A stretch of DNA of 10,843 nt from an uncultured Bacteriovorax sp. Its GTDB lineage: Bacteria; Bdellovibrionota; Bacteriovoracia; Bacteriovoracales; Bacteriovoracaceae. Every line of letters begins with the position of its first letter. Position 1 is the first letter of the stretch. A program made the translations under genes and the position numbers. The DNA lies in contig CALUDF010000073.1 of assembly GCA_943914745.1 (NCBI GenBank), positions 1 through 10,843 of the forward strand, read 5' to 3'. The notes below the pieces were generated by a model. That model ran no database searches and was not told the DNA's origin. It saw nothing but the letters and a program-made list of their open reading frames with translations. Positions 1-6,470 of the stretch are shown here, piece after piece.

Positions 1-1
1 A

Positions 2-613
2 AAACACACTGGCGAATCCATCAGGATCTTTAAGAATCCAATCCTTGAATCCTTCACTCACGTTCACCCGATCGTGCCGTTACTTTTATGGACACCGATT
101 ATTTCATTTCTACTCTATCGTGGGGCAACTGTAAAAGGTGTAACCAATACAGAGTTTGTTTTTCTTTTTTTCTTTAGCCTCGTCCTCTGGACATTTATGG
201 AATACATTCTTCACCGTTTTGTTTTCCACTGGGATGCCAAGAGCCGCGCTGGAAAGTATTTCGTTTTTTTATTCCACGGGCTTCATCATGATGACCCTCA
301 GGACCCGACTCGTCTGGTGATGCCACCGGTTCCGGCACTCCTGATCTTCTTTCTTCTGTGGACTTTCTTTTCACTCTTCTTCCCGGACAAGTACCTGGGA
401 GTTATCATGGCCTTCTTCATGGTGGGCTATCTCTGTTATGATTACATTCACTACGCCACTCACCACTTTGCGATGACTTCGAAAGTAGGGAAGTATCTTA
501 GAAAATACCATCTCCAGCACCACTACTCGGGTGAGAGAAGCAAATATGGAGTGAGCTCTCCTCTTTGGGACTACATCTTTAGAACGACAACGGGGCCAAA
601 GGATCATCACTAA
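2..613 (+). CDS. FA2H/Scs7-type fatty acid (ceramide N-acyl) 2-hydroxylase, 5'-truncated by window edge
   Basis: Membrane di-iron hydroxylase that in its characterised relatives (yeast Scs7, human FA2H) puts a 2-hydroxyl on the N-acyl chain of ceramide. The histidine clusters are all present: HRFVFH (212-229), FHGLHHDDP (His codons 275-289), HYATHH (449-466) and YHLQHHY (509-523). Family-specific stretches also match, such as TRLVMPPVPA and GVSSPLWDYIF. Hydrophobic blocks around 74-120, 150-200 and 335-440 are the likely membrane segments. The frame stays open from base 2 and reads through ESIRIFKNP and FTHVHPIVPLL, which resembles the usual family N-terminus. The GTG at 74 is therefore an internal valine, not the start, and the true start is probably a few codons left of the window. 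There is no room for a fused cytochrome b5 domain in the visible part, so the electron donor would be separate. Its stop lies 2 nt before the PAP2 gene. Activity on sphingolipid is inferred from the ceramide genes nearby; a sterol-desaturase-superfamily enzyme with another lipid substrate is the alternative. Confidence 0.88.
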   Translation, partial: KHTGESIRIFKNPILESFTHVHPIVPLLLWTPIISFLLYRGATVKGVTNTEFVFLFFFSLVLWTFMEYILHRFVFHWDAKSRAGKYFVFLFHGLHHDDPQDPTRLVMPPVPALLIFFLLWTFFSLFFPDKYLGVIMAFFMVGYLCYDYIHYATHHFAMTSKVGKYLRKYHLQHHYSGERSKYGVSSPLWDYIFRTTTGPKDHH

Positions 614-615
614 TT

Positions 616-1416
616 ATGAAGCGCGCTCTACTGGTTTTTGTATTCGTTTTATTCTCTAAAAATCTTTCTGCCGCTGAGCTCTCCGGAGAGACTTACTGGG
701 AAGGACTTAAGTCTTCAGTGAGTCTTTTCTATCAGGGCTCATACATGCAGTTTACTGCGAAAAATAACTTGTATTATGCCGGAGCGGCCCTGCCTGCTCT
801 TTGGTACTCGTTTGAAGAAGACAAGCGCATTACCAGGCATCAGATGAAGAAGCATATTCCAAAATACATGCAGATCTCCAGTGACTTGGCCCCTGTTTTA
901 AGTTTTCCGATCATTCCCATAACTGCTTTTAGTTTGGGAGCAAAGTACGACAACCCAAAGGCCATGCAGTTTGCCAAAGAGACCTTTGCGACTATGTACC
1001 TGGCCTTGGTTGAGTCGGCGGCCTTAAGTCTAATAGATGTCCATGAGAGACCAAAAAAAGACAAGCTCTCACAATGGGAAACCAATTTTAGAGGGGACTC
1101 CTCTTTTCCTTCGGGGCACGTCGTCCCTTATGCGGCACTGGCCTTAAAGACTTTGCAGTTTTATGGGCCTTATTGGGCCGCCTTGCCAAGCGCGGTTTTT
1201 TTAGTGACATCGATCCAGAGAGTTAGGGATGGAAAGCACTATTTGTCTGATGTTGTCGGTGGATTTTTTCTTACGGCCTTTGCCTCTGAAGGTGTAAGAA
1301 AGGCCGGTAAGTACCAAGATGCCGATGTCGCTTACAGGTCTATTTTTGATAGCTACCGCATAGGCTACACTTCTTACGAGGGAGTGGTTGGTCCGATGGT
1401 CAGTTTTGACTGGTAA
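616..1416 (+). CDS. PAP2-family lipid phosphatase with signal peptide
   Basis: 266-residue protein of the type 2 phosphatidic acid phosphatase superfamily. A signal peptide or N-terminal anchor is visible (MKRALLVFVFVLFSKNLSA, likely cleaved after an A-x-A-like end near residue 20), so it acts in the inner membrane/periplasm. Motif 2 is PSGH (residues 165-168, nucleophile-assisting His168). Motif 3 is R202-x5-H208-x3-D212, within QRVRDGKHYLSD. Motif 1 ends in ERP (R145-P146) but has Ser rather than Lys at the position of the usual K-x6-RP lysine, a degenerate first motif. The start lies 2 nt after the hydroxylase stop, so the two are almost certainly cotranscribed and translationally coupled. 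Family members dephosphorylate phosphatidate, undecaprenyl pyrophosphate or sphingoid/ceramide phosphates. A role in maturing a sphingolipid headgroup or recycling a lipid phosphate is inferred only from the neighbours. No terminator-like hairpin follows. Confidence 0.85.
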   Translation: MKRALLVFVFVLFSKNLSAAELSGETYWEGLKSSVSLFYQGSYMQFTAKNNLYYAGAALPALWYSFEEDKRITRHQMKKHIPKYMQISSDLAPVLSFPIIPITAFSLGAKYDNPKAMQFAKETFATMYLALVESAALSLIDVHERPKKDKLSQWETNFRGDSSFPSGHVVPYAALALKTLQFYGPYWAALPSAVFLVTSIQRVRDGKHYLSDVVGGFFLTAFASEGVRKAGKYQDADVAYRSIFDSYRIGYTSYEGVVGPMVSFDW

Positions 1417-1477
1417 TTTCTTAATCTTTTTAATTTCTTGAATGTTAAAAGAGTGCAAAAAAATGTTAGGCTAAGTT

Positions 1478-2920
1478 ATGACTAAGTCTAAGAATTTTTT
1501 TGAAAAGCTCAGCATCACCCAAGAGCTCATTATCAGCGTTATCGCCGTCATTTTTTTGATGATCTCGCTGCTTGGTTTTATCGTGGCCAAGGCGCTTATT
1601 AAAAGTAACGAAGAAAAAATCACCTGGCAGAAAAAATCTAACCTGCAAATTGCCACGAGTCTTCTGGCCGATCCCATTTGGACGGTGGATACCAATAATA
1701 TAAAAAATGCAGCTTCAACTTTTGTCCGCGATGACAACCAAATCATCGCGGTTCGCGTTCTTGATGAATACGGGGATGTTTTAGTTGAAAGCCGCGACCA
1801 TTCCTTATCAAATAGAGAATTCAAAGAACTCTTAAAAAATAAGAACCGTTTCCTCGATGCCGGAGATATCAAGAGAAATAATGAAAAAATAGGAAGCATC
1901 GAATTCATTTACTCGACAGAGAAATTCAATGACGAACTCACGTGGCTGATTGTTAAAATTGGCTTTTCATTTTTTCTTGTCGGAATGGGCTTTGGCCTCA
2001 TCATTCTTTGGAGACTAAAAAAGACGATTACTGAACCGGTTAACAGGATCGTGGAAGGCTCAAAAAAAATTGCCGAAGGAAATTACCAGTTTCAGGTTGA
2101 AGAAGAGTACGTCTTGGAGTTCCAACAGATTGCCCAGGCCTTAAACGTGGCCATCAGGGCCATCAATGAGCGCGACTTGGAATTAAAGCGCCAGATTATT
2201 AAGGCCGAGCTTGCGACAAAGGCCAAGTCGAACTTCGTCTCCACCATGTCCCATGAAATCAGGACTCCTCTCAATGCGATTATTGGTTTGACTGAATTAA
2301 CTCTTGATTCTGATTTAAGTAACGACCAAAGAGACAATCTGGAGACGGCAAAGCTTTCTGCAGATTCACTTCTTTCCATCATCAACGACATCCTGGATTT
2401 TTCAAAGATCGAGGCAGGAAGATTGGAGCTTGAGGCACTGGCCTTTGACATGATTGACGTGCTTCAAGAGTGTGAGAGGATTCTTTCTTTGTCGGCCAAG
2501 AAAAAAATGATCGGGCTCAGGCTCTACTTTTCTCTTGAGGAAAATTACCGTTTTAGAGGTGACCCGTTTAGAATCAAGCAAATTCTTTTAAACCTGATTA
2601 ACAATGCCATCAAGTTCACTCCGGAAGGAGGAGAAGTTCATGTGCGCGCAGACATCATTGACCGCAACAATCAGACGGCCCTGATACGCTTTGAAGTTCA
2701 GGATACGGGCATTGGCATTGACCGCAGCAAAATGGAAAACCTATTTGAAGCCTTTAGCCAGGAAGACCAAAGCACGACGAGAAAATTTGGTGGCACTGGT
2801 CTTGGACTCTCGATTTCAAAACGCCTGATTGATTTAATGGGGGGGATGATTGGAGTTGAAAGTGAGGTCAATGTGGGAAGCACGTTTTGGTTTCAGATCC
2901 GTTTGAAGGAAGAGAAGTAA
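1478..2920 (+). CDS. membrane sensor histidine kinase (HAMP-HisKA-HATPase), no receiver domain
   Basis: 480 residues with a classic two-transmembrane sensor layout. TM1 is at about residues 17-41, followed by a periplasmic sensor region of about 115 residues (42-154), TM2 at about 155-178, HAMP at about 179-232, then a short coiled linker. The dimerisation/phosphoacceptor motif is MSHEIRTPLN with His259. The ATP-binding domain has an N box LLNLINNAIKF (Asn376), G1 DTGIGID (409-415), F box LFEAFSQ (422-428) and G2 GGTGLGLSISKRL. The kinase core resembles that of hybrid kinases of the BarA type, but the protein stops just after the ATPase domain and no response regulator gene is in the window, so it is an orphan kinase here. 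It starts 61 nt after the PAP2 gene, with only a weak AGG about 7 nt before the ATG. The signal is unknown; its place between lipid genes makes an envelope or lipid signal possible, but this is a guess. Confidence 0.93.
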   Translation: MTKSKNFFEKLSITQELIISVIAVIFLMISLLGFIVAKALIKSNEEKITWQKKSNLQIATSLLADPIWTVDTNNIKNAASTFVRDDNQIIAVRVLDEYGDVLVESRDHSLSNREFKELLKNKNRFLDAGDIKRNNEKIGSIEFIYSTEKFNDELTWLIVKIGFSFFLVGMGFGLIILWRLKKTITEPVNRIVEGSKKIAEGNYQFQVEEEYVLEFQQIAQALNVAIRAINERDLELKRQIIKAELATKAKSNFVSTMSHEIRTPLNAIIGLTELTLDSDLSNDQRDNLETAKLSADSLLSIINDILDFSKIEAGRLELEALAFDMIDVLQECERILSLSAKKKMIGLRLYFSLEENYRFRGDPFRIKQILLNLINNAIKFTPEGGEVHVRADIIDRNNQTALIRFEVQDTGIGIDRSKMENLFEAFSQEDQSTTRKFGGTGLGLSISKRLIDLMGGMIGVESEVNVGSTFWFQIRLKEEK

Positions 2921-2956
2921 GAAGCACTTTGGATTTTTCAGTCAATGATGAGAGGT

Positions 2957-3946
2957 TTAAATCCAATTGCGGGACTTGTAATCCATAAGAGTCACTGTAA
3001 TCGTTCTTTCAATATCATAATGATAAACTTGTCCCAGCTCCGTTTCCGTTTTTGTAGCGTCACAGGTCCAGTTGGTGGCCGCAAACTCATGGTATTTATC
3101 CGGAGTCAGTCTTAGTGAGTGAGGGAAGAGTTTGTAGATAAAATCTAAAAGTATCGTCAGCATCCTGACTAGGAAAAGTGGCATTGGTAAATAAATGAGC
3201 CAGTTTTTTTTCAACTGCTTTTTTATTTCCAGGATCAATTGATTGAAGGTCACGACTTCTGGGTGGGCGCTGTAGTAGAGAGACGTCTTTTTTGTCTCGA
3301 TTACTTTGACGATAGTGTTAACTAAGTCAAAGACGCACACAAAACTATAGAGTTTTTCTTTTGACCCGAAACCTGGAAGAAGGATCACTCTTCCTTTGAC
3401 CATTTTGAAAATATCTAAAACGGCAGAGTCGCGGGGGCCAATCACCATCGGAGGTCTGATGACAGCGAGATCAAAAGTTTTAGGTGCGACTACTTTTAAG
3501 ACTTCTTCTGCTTGTTTTTTTGATCTTCCGTAGACACTGACCGGAAGGTCCATGTCGCCTTCATTCCTTTTTTCAATTCCTGCGCTTGGGCCTGCGGCGG
3601 CCAGAGAGGAGATGAGAATAAAGTGTAGTGAGCTGAATTTCTTTTTTAGGCCTTCAGTTAAATAGCGAGTCCCGTCTGAGTTTACTCTGAAAAATTCCTC
3701 CGTGCGGTAGGCATGGACGATTCCAGCGGTGTGCACACAGGTGGTGAGGTCTTGAGGCAGAGTTTCCACCCAAGAGAGATGTTCTTGGTCTAGGTCGCCT
3801 TTGATGACATGCAGATTTTCATGGGGGGGAAGAGTGAGCTTTTTAGGATTTCTTACGAGTGCAAAAACCTCATGGCCGTCTTTTAATAGCCTTTCAATCA
3901 GGTGACCCCCGACAAAACCACTGGCACCGGTGACGAGGATTTTCAT
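2957..3946 (-). CDS. cerR: NAD(P)-dependent epimerase/reductase, probable ceramide reductase (CerR-like)
   Basis: 329-residue extended short-chain dehydrogenase. The N-terminal Rossmann motif is TGASGFVGG (G7, G10, G13), with an acidic/basic switch region near residues 30-36. The active site shows SS (113-114), Y139 and K143 in the order Ser-Tyr-x3-Lys (VYGRSKK). RPPMVIGPRD (164-173) is typical of the NAD-dependent epimerase/dehydratase family. A hydrophobic C-terminal stretch (about residues 255-275) suggests membrane association, as for an enzyme with a lipid substrate. Its ATG overlaps the stop of the preceding GNAT gene as TAATG, giving tight translational coupling. In Caulobacter a protein of this family (CerR) reduces 3-oxo-dihydroceramide to dihydroceramide. 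Being third in an operon after spt and a ceramide-synthase-like gene supports that role here. From sequence alone a sugar epimerase or 3-beta-hydroxysteroid dehydrogenase-like enzyme would be possible, so the symbol relies on context. Confidence 0.8.
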   Translation of the reverse strand: MKILVTGASGFVGGHLIERLLKDGHEVFALVRNPKKLTLPPHENLHVIKGDLDQEHLSWVETLPQDLTTCVHTAGIVHAYRTEEFFRVNSDGTRYLTEGLKKKFSSLHFILISSLAAAGPSAGIEKRNEGDMDLPVSVYGRSKKQAEEVLKVVAPKTFDLAVIRPPMVIGPRDSAVLDIFKMVKGRVILLPGFGSKEKLYSFVCVFDLVNTIVKVIETKKTSLYYSAHPEVVTFNQLILEIKKQLKKNWLIYLPMPLFLVRMLTILLDFIYKLFPHSLRLTPDKYHEFAATNWTCDATKTETELGQVYHYDIERTITVTLMDYKSRNWI

Positions 3947-5073
3947 TAGATGGCCTTTTCAACCAAGCGGTAGCGCTTGTAGGCCTCTCCAGACATTCTG
4001 ATGAGTGGCTTATTCATTTCGACATTCGTCTCCAGAATCCAGCTCATTTCAATGTTTTTGATCAGCGGATTTTTTAGTATAGAAATTTGTAAATTTCTAT
4101 ACAGCAGAGTCTCTAATCCCATCTTGCGGTATTCTTTTTTGACTCCCATCATGATCACGCGAGCGCGGTTTATGCGGGACTTGGCCGTTAAGAGTTTAAA
4201 GATCGCTATTGGACTTAGGCGCCCACTTGGGATTGTTTTAAAGACTTGGTTTAAGTCAGGGAGGGCCAGGATGAATCCCGCCTCTTTTCCATCGACCATA
4301 GCAAACTGAATGAGTGTCGGGTCGACGATGGCCTTTAAGTCTTTGGCCGTATGATCGAATTCGGTCCTGGTCATTGGGACAAAGCCCCAGTTTAATTCCC
4401 AGGCGGAATTGTAGATTTCAAAAATAATATCGAGCTCTTTTTTCCAATTCTTTAAATTAACATTGCGGTAAGTGACCTTGGATTTTTTCTCTGTTCTGGC
4501 CGCGATATCTAAAACGATTTGAGGAAGTTTGGCGGTGGGAGAAAAATTGTAGGCTAAAAGATCCATCGCTTTTTGAAAGCCCATTTCATTAAAAAGGTTT
4601 TCATAATAAGGAGGATTGTAGGTCATCATGATCTGGGGAGCATCGTCGAATTTATCGACTAAGAGGCCACACTCGTAATTGGTTCCAGGGTTCATCGGCC
4701 CTTGCATGCTAGTGAGCCCTTTTTTCTTTAGGTACTCGGCCGCCACTTTAACGAGCTCTCTTGCAACTTCAGAGTCATTGATGGACTCAAAAGAGCCAAA
4801 GTGCCCAATGCTGTTGTTTTCGTGCTTGTTGTAAGTGTAGTTGTGAATGGCCATGATTCTTCCAACCACTTTTTCATCTTTATAAGCAAGCCATGCCTTG
4901 GTGTCGGCCGTTTTATAAAAGGGATGTTTAGGATTTAGAAGGTCTTTGAGCGCCATCTTTAAAAGAGGCACCCAGTGAGGATCGTTTTTGTAGATCTCCC
5001 AAGGAAGATCCACAAAAGCGTTTAAATCTTTTTTATTAGAGAGCTCAATTTCACGGATGGAGATTTTGCTCAT
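3946..5073 (-). CDS. GNAT-family acyltransferase, probable bacterial ceramide synthase (bCerS-like)
   Basis: 375-residue protein of a long GNAT-like family often left as hypothetical. Features seen include an N-terminal W-x-P segment (DPHWVPLL, 31-38), GPMNPGTNYECGLL (125-138), PPYYENLFNEMGF (154-166), and a C-terminal acyl-CoA-binding-like motif, GVKKEYRKMGLETLL (310-324), followed by NVEMNKPLIRM (350-360). Length and pattern agree with the Caulobacter-type ceramide synthase, which N-acylates 3-ketosphinganine and is unrelated to eukaryotic CerS. The start is 6 nt after the spt stop and the stop overlaps the cerR start, so it is the middle gene of a three-gene operon. That context is the strongest support; on sequence alone I would call it only a GNAT-fold protein. 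No signal peptide is visible, consistent with a cytoplasmic or peripheral membrane enzyme. A perfect 12-bp inverted repeat lies within the gene at 4077-4102. Confidence 0.78.
   Translation of the reverse strand: MSKISIREIELSNKKDLNAFVDLPWEIYKNDPHWVPLLKMALKDLLNPKHPFYKTADTKAWLAYKDEKVVGRIMAIHNYTYNKHENNSIGHFGSFESINDSEVARELVKVAAEYLKKKGLTSMQGPMNPGTNYECGLLVDKFDDAPQIMMTYNPPYYENLFNEMGFQKAMDLLAYNFSPTAKLPQIVLDIAARTEKKSKVTYRNVNLKNWKKELDIIFEIYNSAWELNWGFVPMTRTEFDHTAKDLKAIVDPTLIQFAMVDGKEAGFILALPDLNQVFKTIPSGRLSPIAIFKLLTAKSRINRARVIMMGVKKEYRKMGLETLLYRNLQISILKNPLIKNIEMSWILETNVEMNKPLIRMSGEAYKRYRLVEKAI
4077..4102. repeat. perfect 12-bp inverted repeat inside the ceramide-synthase-like gene
   Basis: The arms GTATAGAAATTT (4077-4088) and AAATTTCTATAC (4091-4102) are exact reverse complements separated by only 2 nt. 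On the coding strand it spans codons for about YRNLQISI near the end of the gene. It could form a tight AT-rich hairpin in the mRNA or a dyad for a DNA-binding protein. No T-tract follows on either strand, so it is not a standard terminator. It may be chance, but perfect arms this long are uncommon in a window of this size. Confidence 0.7.
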
Positions 5074-5079
5074 AAAACT

Positions 5080-6303
5080 CTAGTGAAGGTGGTTAGGGAT
5101 ATCGAAGATTTTCTTTGCTTCAGCAAACACTTCAAGAACCGTCGCCAAGTCTTCTCTGTTGTGAGAGGCCATGTAGCTCGTTCTGATTAATGTTTCACCT
5201 TTAGGCACTGCCGGTGGAAGAACCGGAGTACAGAAAACCCCTTTCGACTCAAGCCACTTCGTCATCTTTAAGGCCTTCATGTCGTCTCCGATAAAAAGCG
5301 GGATGATTGGCGTTTGAGAGCCGTAAGTGAAAAAGCCCAGGTCTCTGAATCCATTTTTCATGAATTCAACGTTGGACCAAAGGTTATTTAAAATTGTCTC
5401 ATCCTTTTCGATGATATCAATACAAGCAGAAACTGTGGCAACTGCAGCTGGTGGCATTGAAGCAGAGAACATGAATGAGCGAGCAGAGTGACGGACGTAA
5501 TCGATAGCGTCTTTTGATCCAGAGATCACACCACCGATAGAGGCAAACGATTTCGAGAATGTTCCCATGTTGAAATCGACATCTTTAACCACGTCGAAGT
5601 GAGACATTGTCCCACGACCTTGAGGCCCCATGACCCCTAGCCCATGAGCGTCGTCTACGTAAACGTAAGCGCCGTATTTTTTAGCAAGCTTCACGACTTC
5701 AGGCAGGCGAAGGATGTCACCTGTCATAGAAAAGACCCCGTCAGCTACGATGATCACGCGGTTGAAGCGTGAAACGTTACTTTCTAGAAGCTCTTCTAAA
5801 GAAGACATGTCGTTGTGTTTGTATTTAAAAGTCGTTCCCATCGCCAGGCGAGAGGCATCGATGATCGAAGCGTGGTTTTCAGAGTCAAAAAGCATTAAGT
5901 CTTTTGGCCCACAGATCGCTGATAGAGCACCAAGGTTTGCTTGCATACCAGTTGAGAAAACGATAGCGCTTTCGTGTCCTAAGTATTGAGCCAGTTTATG
6001 GTCTAGTTCTTCGTGGATATTAAGGTTTCCGTTTAAGAAACGTGAACCTGTACAGCCTGTACCGTATTTTTCGATGGCCTTAATGGCCGCTTCTTTGACG
6101 ATTGGGTGGTGGGTAAGACCCAGGTAGTTATTAGATCCGATCATGATCTGTTTTTTGCCTTTGACTGTGACAGTAGAGGCTTCAGTTTCTTCGATTGCTC
6201 TAAAAAAGAAATATAAGTCGTTGTCGCGTAGGAGATTAGCACGTTCAATGATTTTAGCGTCACTAAACGGTTTTTTGCCGCCATTAGAGTTAGTATTGGC
6301 CAT
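5080..6303 (-). CDS. spt: serine palmitoyltransferase-like PLP enzyme (alpha-oxoamine synthase family)
   Basis: Fold-type I PLP enzyme of the family that holds serine palmitoyltransferase (SPT), KBL and BioF; it condenses an amino acid with an acyl-CoA. In the 407-residue form (start at 6303), GSNNYLGLTHHP lies near residues 56-67, the PLP-stacking His in SENHASIID is His144, the PLP-N1 Asp and its partner in VDDAHGLG are Asp217 and His220, and the Schiff-base Lys in GTFSKSFAS is Lys251. The Asp-to-Lys spacing (34) equals that of the Sphingomonas enzyme. SPT is preferred over KBL or BioF because the next two genes match the following steps of ceramide synthesis and no biotin or threonine genes are near. 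Start choice: ATG at 6303 has AAGG 7 nt upstream and gives the usual family length. An in-frame ATG at 6342 and a TTG at 6381 would add 13 or 26 residues that look unlike the family. No signal peptide, so cytoplasmic. First gene of the three-gene operon. Confidence 0.87.
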   Translation of the reverse strand: MANTNSNGGKKPFSDAKIIERANLLRDNDLYFFFRAIEETEASTVTVKGKKQIMIGSNNYLGLTHHPIVKEAAIKAIEKYGTGCTGSRFLNGNLNIHEELDHKLAQYLGHESAIVFSTGMQANLGALSAICGPKDLMLFDSENHASIIDASRLAMGTTFKYKHNDMSSLEELLESNVSRFNRVIIVADGVFSMTGDILRLPEVVKLAKKYGAYVYVDDAHGLGVMGPQGRGTMSHFDVVKDVDFNMGTFSKSFASIGGVISGSKDAIDYVRHSARSFMFSASMPPAAVATVSACIDIIEKDETILNNLWSNVEFMKNGFRDLGFFTYGSQTPIIPLFIGDDMKALKMTKWLESKGVFCTPVLPPAVPKGETLIRTSYMASHNREDLATVLEVFAEAKKIFDIPNHLH

Positions 6304-6384
6304 TTGCTCGCCTTGGAGATTTTCTTGTAGATTGTGTTTCATAGTATCGGCAAAACTACTCCTATAGACCCCCAACGTCAATTA

Positions 6385-6390
6385 ATTATA
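6385..6390 (-). promoter_or_regulatory. probable -10 box for the spt operon
   Basis: Read on the minus strand, this is a perfect TATAAT, preceded by AT-rich sequence but with only a poor -35 match (CCGATA at 6413-6408, 17-nt spacer). Transcription would begin near 6378, giving a leader of about 36-75 nt depending on which ATG is used. Its presence argues that spt has its own promoter and is not read only from the PilZ gene upstream. Confidence 0.45.
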
Positions 6391-6470
6391 GGGCCATATG
6401 AAAATAATATCGGGACCAAAATGGGGTGCTGAAAGTAACTAAAGGCTTTGATAATACAAGGGGGCTTAGG

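Noticed and set aside
74..76. GTG as start of the hydroxylase gene
   Set aside because: The frame is open to the left edge and the upstream residues match the family, so this codon is internal.
1438..1477. Promoter for the histidine kinase gene starting with TTGAAT at 1438
   Set aside because: No acceptable -10 box at 16-18 nt spacing, and transcription may simply continue from the PAP2 gene.
2929..2966. Inverted repeat TTGGATTT / AAATCCAA between the convergent kinase and cerR genes
   Set aside because: The stem is AT-rich with a 22-nt loop and has no T-tract on either strand, so it does not qualify as an intrinsic terminator.
4001..4309. Plus-strand open frame within the ceramide-synthase-like gene
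   Set aside because: It is antisense to a well-supported gene, has no recognisable domain and no ribosome site; likewise the other antisense frames in this window.
6376..6381. TTG at 6381 as start of spt; the same bases (TTGACG) as a -35 box
   Set aside because: As a start it adds 26 residues not typical of the family and overlaps the likely transcription start; as a -35 box it is followed only by a poor -10 (TAGTTT).
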